The notes: generated by a model from the sequence alone, not told the origin. A stretch of 64,000 nt of DNA from Cryptomeria japonica (GCF_030272615.1 NC_081415.1:365747667-365811666); one strand, 5' to 3'. Shown: positions 1 through 12,659, numbered from the stretch's first letter. A program made the numbers and translations.

Positions 1-2450
1 GAAATAATTGAAATGAACCGATGTTGTTGTGGCAGCCAAGATTTCTTGGCACCCGCAACCCTTCTTATTGGTAATTATTCTCTACCTGATTCCCATGTAC
101 ATCGTACCTTAGCCCTACTCCTACTTCGCACTACCTTGGATCAGCCTCGCCTCCATGCCTTGCGTTAGGGTCAAACTAGTTTGGGTCACCATCAACTAGG
201 CATATCAGCCTTAAAAATCTTTAGTCAAGCGCTCTACATGGCTAATGATAGTACCTTTCCATTAATCAGTTCCACATAGTTGTTCATAACTGCCATTGCC
301 TTCTCCTTGGTCCACATAGCTAAGTCAACATAGAAGAAGCAAAGTAAAGTCGTATTTGTAAGATATTGAAATGAGCAATAAAACTTGCCCTCACGTTATG
401 TCCTTCTGAATATTCACGTCAAAACACTTACTCCACCTTGTTGCACTTTTGTCCTTCATCTTAACATTATTAAAGTCAGACGCTGACCCATACTAATTGC
501 GGCCCTTGAAGTCTCCCTGGTCTAGGATAAAATACAATTTGCAACAACTGCAAGGTAATGCTTTAGGGGTAAACCTACATCATCTGCGTGCAGTATGCCT
601 ATAGAGGTTATATTTTGCCTGTGTAAGCTTATATACTTTTATATATTAACGATTAGCTCATGGTATAATTTATTCAGCAAGGAGCATATTGAGAAGTTGG
701 GGTCACTCATCATCAGCTTGCATGGGAAAAGAATTGATTTGCAAAAGTTGGTTTGATTGGGCAGGCCGTCCCATAGACTATGTTTATCCTCGTGGATATT
801 AAAATTGTCTTCTTCGTTCTTGAATCCCGTCTATTTATTCTTTCATGTTGGTGAAAAATTACATCCCTATGGTCTTTAATACTAGATAAATTAATTAATA
901 GCTAGCTAGACATCAATTTGACCCCGGACAGGTCACGGGTTTTGTGTACAATTCTTGTTGTAGACAGTGCAGTTATTTCCCTTCGTACCTCAATCAGTGC
1001 ATTAATGTTTAAGATCATTGGCACCCACATGAATTCCTTTCACGTTAAGGATTTAAAAAAATTGATGCTGATATCCAAATAACATAAACCAATTTCCTTA
1101 CAGCCATGATTTCAAGCAAATAGATGCTGATTTGTATGAATGTTCAGAAGAGTGGCTACCAACTGCGTTAATTGTTATACCATATTGAACAGAGAACCAA
1201 TTGAATTGCCGCCACTAGTTAGTTTCTAGACTGAAAGAAAGACTGCTCAACATAAAATAATGAAATAAACTGAAAACGTGTTTTTCTTTATTGGTGCTGA
1301 TTGCGGATATGCCCGAGTGCTCCTGCACCATGATGTTGGTAGTGATACCAAAGAAATATGGAATTAAGAATAGCTATCCATGTATGAATTAAATAAACAT
1401 GCTTTGGCGAAAGACATACAATCCTTTCAATCACAAAACCTGAGAAAGGTTGATCCCTTTCATGACACTTAGAAACCACAAAATCCGCAACAAGTCCACA
1501 AGATACAAAACAAATTGAACTCAACTTCAAAGCCCTTGAGCCCTAAGATTCAAAAGGAGTTTAGCGATACCTAGCACACACGCGATAAACTAAATCAAGG
1601 CTTCCAAGCCAATCACTCAAGCATCAAATTCAACTCAATGCAACAACACTCTAGAACCATGCAATTAAACAATCACAACGTTATCTACTCAACATGTGAC
1701 AAGGCTTAATATTAATCTGCAACATCATCATTAGGTGTAACTGAATCACTCACAATTGTTAAACTTTGACATACACACAATAAGAATTTGCAAGAAGTGC
1801 AATGCAATCAATATGCAGCATCATTTGATCTACGACATCCCCCTTGAGAGAGGAAAGAGTAACAAATACTTTATGGAGCCCACCTAAATCGGAAGTCCCA
1901 AAACAAATATTTGAATGAGGTAATAATCATCATTGCAATAACTTGGTAATATCATTTAGATTTTCATCATCACAACTCTACAATTCAGATTGCCATACCA
2001 TGGTAACATGGCTAATCTAACATAATATAGAATCTATCATTAATATAAATCATTTATCAGAGTACCCATTGTCAATCCAACTTATTCACTCAACACAATC
2101 CCCACTACAGATAAGGCAAGGATGTAACTTATGCCTTGGGAAATAGCCATGATACAATATTTTTCATCTTCTTGTTATAGTATATCCTTAGAAGGAACCT
2201 TGAATAATCATCCCACAAAACTCACACTAGTGCACATAAGTTCATACAAAATAAGGAAATTAGTTTATTAGATTCCTACCACCTATCCATGAAGAGATTC
2301 TATTGCAGAATAAAGATCTTTTATTGGAGAAGAGGAATTTATTTTACCAAGAAGATAGATCTTCATAAAAAGCAAAGTTAGAAGTTGCAAAGTCCAAAGC
2401 CATTTCATATTAGGAATTATCTTCAACACTCTTTCCATGATCATTGCTTG
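1..2450. other. Unassigned repeat-derived DNA, probably inside an LTR element
   Basis: No coding region can be supported; the only ORFs are short and have no family features. Its right edge leads into a purine-rich tract and an LTR start at 2479, so this stretch is probably the 3' internal part of an LTR retrotransposon whose body lies mostly outside the window. No PBS, protease, integrase or reverse transcriptase motif was seen here. Confidence 0.4.
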
Positions 2451-2478
2451 AGGACGAAGAATCTTGGGCAGGGCGGAT
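2447..2478 (+). other. Polypurine-type tract before a 3' LTR
   Basis: The text TTGAGGACGAAGAATCTTGG followed by GCAGGGCGGAT abuts the LTR start. The same arrangement (TTGAGGAGAAGCAATCTTGG then GATGGGATGGGAGGAC) precedes the 3' LTR at 49275. The match in wording and position supports a plus-strand primer for a plus-oriented element ending at 10311. Confidence 0.6.
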
Positions 2479-2617
2479 TGTAATGTCCCCTTTTTGAAAT
2501 AGGATTTAATAATAAATGATAATAATAAAAATAAATAAAAATTTAATATAATATAACATAATATAAATACAATTTAATTAAGTTTAGTGAATTGTCAAAA
2601 GGCATGAAATGAAGAGT

Positions 2618-3037
2618 TGTGACTCCCTCAAACATGAGATATAAAAGGGAGAAGAGTTCATCTGAGAGGGGATTTGGAGGAAGGAAGAAATAATGGAGCA
2701 TGTGAATCAAGGAGGGATTAATAGAAAGGGATGGGAAGAAAATAAGAAAGTGACTATTTTCAAAGGGAAGAAATTATGAGAGGTTGTACTCTTTCAAAGG
2801 AGGTAATTGTGAAAAATTGTGATTCTTGCAAAGGGCAGATATGATGAAGAGGTGTGACTTCTCTTTCACATTGGAAGATATAAAGGGAACAATGTTTCAT
2901 TTGAGGAAGGGATGCAAGAGAGATCATTTTGGAAAATAATGTATTATTCTCAAAAGGCATCAATGAAGGGTGGTGACTCAAGTCTTATGAAAGGTGGTGA
3001 CCCTTTCACCAATGAAGTATAAAGGAGAAATCATTCC
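2618..3037 (+). promoter_or_regulatory. Three degenerate promoter-like repeats with TATA boxes
   Basis: Three blocks of similar wording each pair a GTGAC-type start with a TATA motif: GATATAAAAGGG near 2638, GATATAAAGGGA near 2876 and GTATAAAGGAG near 3016. They lie in the U3 part of the 2479 LTR. Which box is used cannot be told from sequence. Confidence 0.5.
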
Positions 3038-3039
3038 AA

Positions 3040-3350
3040 GCATTCAAGGATCACTTATTAATCATCACTCACCAATACATCAAATCAACACTCTCTCAGT
3101 CATCACTCATCACTCTATGAATTCAACAATCATTCAATCACCCATCAATCATCAATTGGGAATAAAAGAATCAAGCAAACAAATCAACAATCAACTCTTC
3201 CATCAATTCAATCAATCTAATATCAATCATTCAAACATCCATCATGCGAGCATCCATCATTCAAGCATCAACCATTCTTTCATCAAATCATTCAAATATC
3301 AATCGCTAAAGCATCAATCATTTAAGCATCCACTCATCAATCTTCCAAAA
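3040..3350 (+). repeat. Low-complexity array of CATCAATCATTCAA-like units
   Basis: Short irregular units built on ATCAATCATTCAAGCATC fill this stretch and generate a His/Ser/Asn-rich open frame (2994-3593) that is a by-product of the repeat rather than a credible protein. It lies downstream of the TATA boxes of the 2479 LTR. Confidence 0.65.
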
Positions 3351-3439
3351 GATGATGACAAAGAGAAATCAAGCAATCGGCAATACTCTAGAAAAATCTT
3401 TGAGCAATCTGTTTTGAATTTAAGGAAATGTCTTGCCAA

Positions 3440-3745
3440 TAGTGAGGACGACCAGCCTTTTGTGTTCACGAGAGGTGAAGGACAACCAACCTTCTCAGTT
3501 CATGAGATGAAGGAAGACCGTTTTTCATCCTCTTATCAAGTACGCCACCCCAAGTTGGAACGGATGGCCAGCCTTCCATGCTTGTGGGCCTGAAGGTGGA
3601 AAGGAAGACCAGCCTTCCATGCTCTTGGGCTTGACAAGGAGGATGACCGGCCTCCAAGATGGACTGGGGGATGGAATGGCAGCTCACTTTCCATGCTCTC
3701 ACAATACAAGGATGACCAGATTTGAGATTGTTGTTCACAAGCATT
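3440..3745 (+). repeat. Irregular array of GGAAGACCAGCCTTCCATGC units
   Basis: About eight degenerate copies of a roughly 20-bp unit (best copies near 3563 and 3605, weaker ones near 3449, 3479, 3514, 3643, 3676 and 3714). GGAAG and CTTCC inside the unit are inverted, so each can form a small stem. Located in the R/U5 part of the 2479 LTR. Confidence 0.6.
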
Positions 3746-4204
3746 TCCAATGAATTCCTAATATGGTTGACTATAAAGAATATGCAATGATGTATTGATC
3801 CTAATATTAATGATGCTATGATTTATTGATCTTCAACAAGATAGTTTGAAGGAGAGTGATAGGACCTAAAATTATGTCTTGCGAAATTTTGGTCGTTTTG
3901 GTTTTATTTTGCCCTCTGTCAAGTTTTCAGGGTTTAGGGCTTTAGGGGTTGTGACTCTTTTGATTAAGTATTGGTATAAGGGAAAATCTTCGGGCCTTTT
4001 TATATTCTGTCGTTACCTTTTTTCTCACTTAAGGCCGAGGGTTGTATTCTGTTGGCAGGGCCATTTTATTCCCTAAGTATTAAATCGTGTTAGACCGCTC
4101 TATGATATGATTTTCCTAAACTGCATAAATTTTTTTCCTATAGTTGGTCTCCTTTTAATATTTGTGCCCACGCCTATATTTTCCTAAGTCCGAAATTCCT
4201 AAAT

Positions 4205-4640
4205 ATTTCGGCCGGTCGTTAAAGACAGGACAGATTTGACGGTTTGCGTTTCCCTGTGGTCAAAAGTGCAAGGATGATAAAGACCGCGACATCACGAGAT
4301 GATGCCACGTATGTTTGGCGGAAAAGGTTGAGCCGACAGTTTGACTTTTCAAAATGCTTGATGTTACCAGTTCCCAACGGTTAAAACCCGAGCAACTAAA
4401 AATGAATATTTCTGCACATGCTTATATCAAGCGGTAATGTTTTAATTGCGGTCTAAGAAGTGATCGAGAATTAGCGGCCTTTGTCAAGTGACCGGTTCAG
4501 TTAAGAGGTAAACAGAGAACAGATCTGACGGTTTCCGTGGTCCCGCGATCAAAAGATGCGAGGAAATTATGGACCGTGACATCACGAGATCATGCCACGT
4601 GTCCAAGGCGAGCCAGGAAAAGCCGATGGTGGGGTCACTA
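4205..4640 (+). repeat. Duplicated U3 module with ACGT core
   Basis: Two degenerate copies about 285 bp apart (near 4216-4350 and 4498-4632). Both carry GACGGTTT, then GACATCACGAGAT followed by ATGCCACGT; the second copy reads CCACGTGTCC, a G-box/ABRE-type core. The position upstream of the gene suggests a regulatory role, which is inference. Confidence 0.55.
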
Positions 4641-5009
4641 AAAGTGGTGAAGCAAGGCGATGAGTTGGATGTGTCATGTCATGCCAAGGGTGGACCTGCT
4701 TGCCACATTGGATAGTAACTGTCAGATTGAATGGTTTGATCAGTAAGATTTGCCAACTTGGAGGATGATCGACGATCAGGTTTTAAACCTTTTCAAATGC
4801 AAGTTAGGAGCCGTTGTTTCGCTCACGCGAGTAGTAATGGCGGATGAGACATTTGCGTTCTTTTCCAGGTAGTAATTAAAGACTCTTAAAAAGCTGTTCT
4901 TCATTAGTAAAAGATTTCATAAGCAATCCAGAAGATTTTCCTACTGCTGAAGAAGGTTGAAACGACTCTTTGCAACACAGAATTGCCATCTCTCTGGTGA
5001 AAATTGAAA

Positions 5010-5105
5010 CAGTAAGTTTATCTGAGCCCTTTCATCTGTTCTTGAAACGAATTGATGTTATATATTGTGCATGAAGTTGTAAGAAAAGAATTCAATTTGT
5101 TCTAG
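5010..5105 (+). other. Possible 5' UTR intron of the gag-like gene
   Basis: A GTAAGTTT donor-like site near 5010 and a TTTGTTCTAG acceptor-like site ending near 5105 lie just upstream of the ATG at 5231. A pyrimidine-then-CAG acceptor also sits directly before the ATG of the related gene at 35957. This is a weak call from splice-site appearance only. Confidence 0.3.
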
Positions 5106-5230
5106 GGTTAGGAGCTAGACAAAGAAGAGTGATATTTGTTTGAATTACTGTTGTAATTTAAAATCTCGTATTAGCCCTAGTCTTTTCTTCCTCAATTTGA
5201 AGTTATAGTGTAAAGTCCTAGTTACAAAAG

Positions 5231-8200
5231 ATGGCTCCCTCACGAAAACATTCAAGACAAATGGATTATATGAAAAGAAATCTATATGATGATTTCTTGG
5301 ATCAATTGAAGCCCTCAACAAATGATAGACAGCAGGGGCAGAGATTTGTGAGTGGAAAAACCCTAGGGGAAGGGTTAACCGATAAAGCATTCCGCTTGGC
5401 GGATGCTAATATATTGACGACTAGGCTAGAAATGTTCAAACTATGGTATGGACAAAGGAACTTGCATTCCCCATTATCCAGTCCTTGGCAGTATGATTTG
5501 GGTAAGTTGGTAGTGCTGGGTGTTTTCATGGACGTTGACCTACTAAAAGTTGTTGCAAACAGATATGACCCTATCTCAAGGGTTATTAGGGGAAATGAAG
5601 GAGAAATTTTATTGACTATCAGAAGGGAAGAGTTCCAGGAGGTTTTTGACCTGTATGAACCATCTCCGAGCTTGGTGCAAATAGATTTGAATGAGCCAAA
5701 GGCAGAGTACTACAAGATGAGGGAATTCATTAGAAACAATTTCCTTCCAATGCATTTGGCCAGAGCAGGCAATACAACATACCATATCGGCCCTAGCTCG
5801 GAGGAGCCATTCCCAATTGGCGCTTTTGCTCCCTACTTTCAGGATACTTTCTTCTCTTTGTGTCAGATATTGGATTTTAATCCAATTACAGTGATGCCGC
5901 TTGATTTTATGTACATGACTATGCAAATACAACATCCATATTATACAGTGGTCTTCGACTTTGCCCCTTAACTTGAAGAAAAGATTCATGAGGGGTTACT
6001 GGATATCAAGAATGAAGTAGATGATGCTAAATTCTTTTGGTATTCCTTACTCATGTATATGTTCCTATTCAGGAATGCAGATTACTTTGAGGGTACCATG
6101 AACCTCAAAAGGACAATTGATAACCAGGAGATTCCAGTGCAGCTCTGGAGCATAGATATGTCTTGGGATAGGCGGGAGGCCATCTTTATCAGATTTGATA
6201 ATAGTTTTGCTTCTAGGTTGAGGCAAAAGTTAACAGTAAATCCGCCAAGGATTCCTAAAGAATTGCATGATTTTGTAAGACCTAAAGAAAGGTTACCACT
6301 TGTCAGGATTGAGCATAATTGGGGGGATTTTATCTCTTACTCTGTAAGTACTGTTATCAGAATCTACGGTTTCTCCGGACAACCACATGTATTACCTTTA
6401 AACGTTCCTCTAAGAATGGGTTTTGCTGAGGTAATGTGGCAAACAGGATGCATTCAAGATCAAGGATTTAAAAGGAACAATTTTCCCAGATTACACTATC
6501 ATCCCTTATTTTGTAATTCTGAAGGGAGGATATGAGCATTTTGATAAAAATTTTGCTCCATATCATTTGGGGGTGAGTATAGCTAGACACAGTGATCCTG
6601 AGGGGTTCTACAATACTTGTAAAACAAGAATAAAAGGAAGTCTGTTACCCCATGAGCATAATTTTCCTGAGGATATAATCAGAAATGAATTTGATTCCAT
6701 GACTCAGGAATGGAGGAAAGAAAAGTGGATAATCTTCAGAAAATTATGGGCTGCTATCCAAAAGATGGATCCAAAATATGACCCATTAAAGGATTTTTCC
6801 CCATTCTGTGCCAAGGTCGATTTTGTTATGAACAATTTCGATGAGTTAAAGATGATTTTAAAGGAGAAGATAGCCAAACTTGAAGAAGTTCATAGCCGAC
6901 AACAATCAAGCTCACAACCTCTTTTGTCTTAGAGAGCAAGTGGCATGGTTGGAAGGAGGCCTATTCATGAATCTTCTCACAAGAGAGCAAGAGAAGAAAC
7001 GAGTGATGAAGAGGATACTAGCAATGACAGTGGAAGGTTAATAAGGAGAAAGGGTAAGAAGATGATGAGTGCAGAGCCTTCCCCTAAAATACAAACCAAC
7101 CCTCTTCAAGGAATCGGGATTATTGATCTTGAAGACTCGGATAGAAGTCCTTCGCCATCACATGTATCCTTTTCACCTGTAAGACAGAATGAAGAACAAA
7201 TGGAGGAAGATATGTTCATAGCAACAAGTGCAGAAATGTAGTTTGGTGTTCCTCCTTTGCCTCCTAATTTGGAGTTGGATCTCACTCCTTTGGATATCCA
7301 GGGTAAAGCTTTTAAAGATGCAAGAAAGGAGGCATGTGATAAGTTCCTTGAGGATGATTCTTTTTTGAGAAGTCCAGCCTTTCTGCAACTAGTATGGAAG
7401 ATGAAGATTGAGGAGTACAAAGGAAGAATTGTTGAGAAGAAAGCCCAAAGGCTAGACAAATCATATCAAGAGAACCAAGAAGAAGTAGAGAATGAGATGA
7501 GGGAAGAATTTAAGGAAATCACTGCTGATGAAGGCAAGAAGATTATAAGTCAAGCTGGAGTCTTGATCTTACCAGAATGGAACATAGCAAATGCAGTGGC
7601 ATTTGATACAATCAGGAAGTCAAAGGGTCAACTTTTCAATTAAGAAGAAGAAGAAAGGTTAGCATTAAAAAGATCAGATTTTGTGGATGATTATGCAACC
7701 TTGGCAATATGGGCACTAGAGGAAGGACCTAGAAAGCCTAACATTAGTGATTTAAATCCCAATTTGAGGGGAAGCTTAATTATAAAAAGAGCATCTGACA
7801 CATCAAGTGTAGAGGCTACGAAGTTAAATGTTGATGTTGCTATATTGGCACATGAGAGTGCAAAAAGAGAAGCTTTAGAAAAGGCGAAGCTGACAAGAAA
7901 GTTTGACAAGATTTTCAATGATTACAATGCATCTTAGAAAATGTGTGTGGAGTTGCAAACGAGAGTGCAACTCCTTGAGCAGGGACAAATAAAGGTTTCC
8001 TATCCTGCACTTACAGGGCCATCCGAGCCATCAACATCTAGGTCATCACCTATGGTCCAGGGAGGAGAAGCAGTTCAACTTGATACAAGTGTTGGTATCC
8101 CTAGTATGTCATTAGTCCCCTCTGATGATGATGATGATGAGCCTGAAGCTACAAGATCAACTAAACCAAATTAGTCTCAGCTTTTAGAAAAGATTGTTGA

Positions 8201-8891
8201 ATTAGAGAATAAGCTGAAAGAATCAGAAAATCAATCAACCGAGAAACAAAAGGATATAGTTAGCTCAATGCTAACTCATTTGAATGAGAAAGTTGATAAC
8301 AGGTTAAATAGTGTCCATGCCTTGTATTCTTTTCTTTTCAATGCTATTCAAAAATTTAATGATGATAAAGAAGTGGCAATTCCTCTGTTTACAAAATCGT
8401 TGCAAGGAGGAAATGAGCTCAGAATGATGTCCATGGCCTCTAAATATCATGCCGAGAGACCACATGCACTCCAACCAACATATTTTTTGGTAAAATCAAT
8501 GCAGGAAGCCCAAATTTTGCCAGAGAATATAGAAAGAAAGGTAAGGGAATTGATGAAAAGTTTCAGTGAATTGGAACAAACTCTTTTGCCAAATATTGAA
8601 GATAAAGAAGGAGCAGTAAATCCTTTACAATTTTGGAAGGAAGACGCAGAAAGAGTCATCAGTACCCAGGTAGAAATGATATGTGAAGGGCTAAATATGG
8701 ATATGTTGGAGGATAGCAAGGATAAAATAATTGCTACAGGATTATTTTTTGAAACTTTTGAAAGAGAGGCAAACCAAGTAGCCGTTAAATATATCCCTTA
8801 CAGGAGAAAAGCTGATGAAGTCATGAGTTTTAATTGGCCATCTGATGAAGACTATAGTGCGTGGAGTAGTATGTATTTGAATGATGAATAA
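5231..8891 (+). pseudogene. Gag-like gene of a giant-LTR unit, broken by stops and one frameshift
   Basis: An almost continuous frame of about 1,220 codons starts MAPSRKHSRQMDY and ends SMYLNDE. Internal stops are TAA 5969, TAG 6930, TAG 7239, TAA 7641, TAG 7935 and TAG 8172, with one frameshift near 6490-6505. Layout: a globular N-terminal half; a charged linker rich in Lys/Glu/Ser (about 6945-7240); then helical, coiled-coil-like C-terminal segments (8190-8890). A short block, GEILLTIRREEFQEVFDL, resembles GRVLANISDEPIREAFRI in the 35957 gene, and the overall architecture is the same, so I place it as a divergent member of that family. I see no zinc knuckle, protease, integrase or RT. Function unknown; a structural, Gag-like role is a guess from its setting. 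Confidence 0.65.
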
Positions 8892-9126
8892 AGGTTGTAA
8901 AAGGTTTGCATAACTGTTTTTGTTTTCTAGTGGCAGATATTTTTTGCACTTGTATAACATAAATGATGGTAATTTTCATCATGAGTTTTAAAGAAGGCGA
9001 CTGCATACTTTGATCCTGCATGAGCGAAATCAAGGATGAATGTTTGTGTAACAGAATGCAGTTGTATGTAATCATTCTAAGATGACAGGTGTCTCCTCTA
9101 GCCTGAAGCTTGTTTGCTCCCTTGTT

Positions 9127-9140
9127 TTTTATAAAAGGGA
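9127..9140 (+). promoter_or_regulatory. TATA box near the 3' end of the 3857 unit
   Basis: TTTTTTATAAAAGGGA lies 240 bp after the gag-like gene and about 1 kb before the CA terminus. The other related units have a TATA box in the same place, which fits a U3/R boundary. Confidence 0.5.
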
Positions 9141-10311
9141 ATTCAGGGGTATGAGACGGGGTTCGGATTTTTGGTCCCTTGAGTGTTCTGAATTTGTGTT
9201 TCCAAATAGCAAAGTCTAGGTGAAACAAAAGGTTGTAAAAGGTTATTTTACAGAGCAAAATAGAAAGAGTCTTGTGTCTGTAATTTTGCAGGTTCTTGAA
9301 GAAGTTATGTATGAATTGTATTCTTACAGAGACAGGCGAATTATTCAATAGATATATAATTCAAACCCATTTCTCTCCAGTGTATTGTTCTATCATGTTT
9401 TGAATGCATATTATCAAGGATTTTATCATTCATTGCACTGTTGTGGTGTATGGATTTTTTGTTCATGCTTTGGTCTAAGGGGCTAATTAAATGCTTGAAT
9501 AAAATTGTAGAGTGGTAGGGATATTTGCAGGGATTTTGATAAGTAGTTCTGGGTTGGGATTGCAAATATGATGTATTGCAAGGCAATATTATCTTAGGTT
9601 ATATGTCGTTAGATAAATTCTATCGGAAATGCAGTTTAATGCAGTATGAATTCATGTATCCAATGGAATAAGGCACTAATCATAGCTAAGTGAATGCCTT
9701 GGTATTGATTTTCTGTTCGGAATCACCACTGGTTTGCTATAACTTGTTGAATATCAGAATATTTTCATTTTACATGAATGTTGTCATGTGTTTTAATCAT
9801 CTCATGCTCCAAACGGGTTGAAGATCATTGAGGAATTTGCCATTCCTGAGCATTCTCCCTTTCTGTTAAGTCTTTATATGAGATTATTTGCTTTGTTTCA
9901 TGTATAATTTCTGAGTGTGGCGTAGAGATCACAAATTGGCATGGGGATCACCCTCCCTGGTTTTGCAGAACCTAAAGTGCAGAAGGATCTCGTATCCTTG
10001 TTATTGTTGGTCCAAGTCTGAAGAATATTAACAGTTGGAAGTGGCTTTCCATAGATATTTTAGAAGAAAACAACTTGGTCTCTGTCTTGTGTCAGTGTAA
10101 ACCCGTTTTTGGGCACCAACAGAGAGTTCATGCATAAAATCAAGATAAGTTCTATCTTCTAATTTTTTTTTAGAATTTTAAGTTGAATATTATAATGAAA
10201 TGTCTTCAATCTTGATAAAATTATATTTATAAATATATTGTGATTCTCATCTTAAGTTGCAATTGTTGTTCTAGGGAAAAAATCAGGAATATCCCAAGAA
10301 GGGACATTACA

Positions 10312-12339
10312 TAGATAAGCAGTTTATGAATTAACACTTTTATATTGTTTAATTAGTCTTACAAAATTTTCACTCATTTTGATGTTAGACTTTTTATTAT
10401 AGATTTCGATAAAAAATAGCTTGTTATTTTGTCTAATCTTATCTTTTTAAATAGAACAGTGAGATTGTCCACTTTCAAGTTGTCTTTATACTCAATATGC
10501 ACATCATTATAGATTGCACACTATAATGTCCCTTATTGATGGCTTGTCATACAACTATATTAATGATATTTACAATCTAGTTAATGATGTAAAATTGGCT
10601 TCAAACAAGACTTAATTTGTAGGAATATGACATTCTTAATCAACAATCGATAGTATTACTTGAATTTCTAATCATAATATTCCAAGAGAAATGAACTGTG
10701 TAACTCCAATGTGCCCATATAACCAATGCAAATGCAGAATTATACTATTATTGCCTTGTTTACTCCCTTTAGAGTTGATACAAAGTGTACTCTTGTCTTC
10801 TAAGTGATAAGATCACAATATCTGAAGGCTATGCCTCAATGTGTCATTGTCTCCGATTTATTTCTTTATGTTCATGCAGTAAGTGTGGGCATTGTTCCTG
10901 TTTGTTTAGTCCCTCTTTGCATGCGTCAGTGAACTTATAGAATGGTGGATTTACCACCTTCACTAGCTGCCTGAGCACTCTACTATGAGTTAATAAAAAG
11001 TAATCAAATCCTCTTGAAACTTCACAAATTTCCCTTATATAAACATTGATGGGGTGCGAGCTAAAGAGTTGTGTCTTCATCATCATATCATTTGCAAATA
11101 ATTAACCTGTAATTGACATCTGGCAACATCCTCTTCACTTGACCTGATTTGCAACAAAATAATTATTTTCTTCTTTCCCTCCTCTTTTAGCCTTCCATCT
11201 GACCTGCACTTTTTACTTTACTTGCACCAATAGGCTTTTGTCTTTATTCCCCTTTATCATGATCTTGCACTTCCATGAAGTCATTTTCTACTTAGTGAAA
11301 AATGTAACATTGCAAAATTTTGCCAATATTCCGATGCTAATGTGGGAGTACATAATCTTTTACCTGGGAGAAAAATCATTAACCTGCTGTAAAATAAATC
11401 CTCTTCTGTGTGAAAATATATTCACCCAATTACTCTTCACCTCCCATTCCACTTAACATCTTTTTGTAAAAGTACTTCACCCCTGGTGAAAATATTTTTC
11501 TTGCAACTGCACCTTTACTTTTGGCCTAAAAGCCATGTGAAAATATTTTCACTCCTTGATAAAACAATTAATTTGTAACGACTTTTCCCCTTTTGCTTGT
11601 AATTAAAATAATTTTCGTTTCCTTCTTATGTGCCCCATTCTCATGAAATCAATTATTTATACTGCATCTTACCCCTTTCACATTATTTGTTTTCATCAAT
11701 TTACTCAAGCCTTTTCTGTGAAAATAATTTAATTGATGAAAAGTAAATTGTATTGCTGCATTCCTCCCTCTTTATTGACGAGAACAATACTTCCTTGGTA
11801 AACCACCACCACCACTTAATTAAAATTCCCACATGCTTGCACATCATTCTTATATTTTAAAATTCTCTATCATTAACACATCTCCCTGCAATATTGAATT
11901 TTCCTCATTTTGCCTATAAAATTATTTTTCCCATTTTTCGCTCACTGTACTATGACATTTCACAATTTGTGCATTATTCCACCTTCCCTTTACTCATGTG
12001 CATTATATTACTTCATTAACCAATCTGGAATAAAGGAAATCCTCTAGGTAAAGAAATTGCATTTACATTTTCCTTTTGGTATATGCATTTAAATTTTTCA
12101 TCCATAGAATATTGTGCAATATTTATACTTTGTCTTTTCACATTTTATTATGAGCTATTTGCCTCTGTAATCATCAATTTGCAGCAAGCACTCTTGAAGA
12201 ATTTATATTCCAAGGAACATGAATAGTATTGCTGCAAATTATTTGTGCCTTTTAGAATATCATTCTTCACTTTTGGCATTAAATTCCTTTATTCTGCAAG
12301 CTACGATAGCATTGATCTTTGCAATTACAACAAAATGAT
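10312..12339. other. AT-rich spacer, no gene seen
   Basis: Only short ORFs without family features. The stretch 11290-11740 repeats wording of the type GTGAAAATATTTTCAC, which may be a worn array. No LTR ends, TIRs or coding motifs could be identified. Confidence 0.5.
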
Positions 12340-12447
12340 TCTCTGCAATAAACAACAACTATAATGATATTCTTGCAATTAATCAAACCCCAATACTATG
12401 AAATGGAAGCATTTGAAATACAAAAACATCCTTTCCTTGACCATGCT
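12340..12447 (+). repeat. Left arm of a perfect 108-bp inverted repeat
   Basis: The 108 bases are the exact reverse complement of 13413-13520. Identity ends abruptly on both sides. The inner end abuts the copia fragment. Confidence 0.95.
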
Positions 12448-12587
12448 AACATTATTCTGTACTTTAAGATTGAAAATGATAACATTCTGATTGTTGAAGT
12501 CTTTGTTGATGACATAATTTTTGGTGGTGATGATTGTTGGTGTTGGAAATAAGCCAAACCCGGACCGACGATGGACTGGTCCAAGAG

Positions 12588-12659
12588 GGGCCAGTAGCTC
12601 AGTGGTAGACCACTCTAGCAACGTATGGAAGGTCCTAGGTTCGAGTCCTAGTTGGTCCA
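12588..12659 (+). ncRNA. tRNA-like sequence in TRIM LTR 1
   Basis: 72 nt with a 7-bp acceptor stem (GGGCCAG with TTGGTCC, including G-U pairs), D arm GCTC-AGTGGTA-GACC (one side mutated), T arm CTAGG-TTCGAGT-CCTAG (perfect) and a discriminator A. Box A (TAGCTCAGTGGTAGA) and box B (GGTTCGAGTCC) are intact to the eye. The anticodon loop is one base too long, so amino-acid identity is not assignable. It is part of the LTR and unlikely to be a working tRNA gene. Confidence 0.8.

Larger units (their letters stand above)
3857..10121 (+). mobile_element. Single TG...CA unit, 6.3 kb, probable giant solo LTR with internal gene
   Basis: Starts TGATAGGACC and ends GGGCACCAACA; flanked by GAGAG at 3852-3856 and 10122-10126, a perfect 5-bp target duplication. 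The left 600 bp and right 600 bp do not resemble each other, so there is no LTR pair. In order it holds a duplicated ACGT-containing module, a gag-like gene on the plus strand, a TATA box near 9130, and about 1 kb to the CA end. The 5-bp TSD and TG/CA ends are those of LTR elements; a solo LTR with a coding U3 is my reading. Confidence 0.78.
2479..10311 (+). mobile_element. LTR (about 1.56 kb without its insert), split by a nested unit
   Basis: Starts TGTAATGTCCCC and ends GGGACATTACA, an 11-bp terminal inverted repeat like that of other LTRs in this window (27260, 49275, 23268). The native LTR is 2479-3856 plus 10127-10311; the rest is the 3857-10121 insertion. The purine tract just upstream argues that it is the 3' LTR of an element lying to the left. 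The flanks (CGGAT left, TAGAT right) match at only three of five bases, as expected if the left flank is internal sequence rather than a target duplication. Confidence 0.7.

Noticed and set aside
2994-3593. 199-codon plus ORF rich in His, Ser and Asn
   Set aside because: Produced by the CATCAATCATTCAA repeat; no start context or domain.
9341-9586. Short minus ORFs after the gag-like gene
   Set aside because: In the presumed R/U5 region; no conservation or domain visible.
12588-12659. Functional tRNA gene
   Set aside because: Oversized anticodon loop, damaged D stem, and location within a 135-bp LTR that is repeated 199 bp away.
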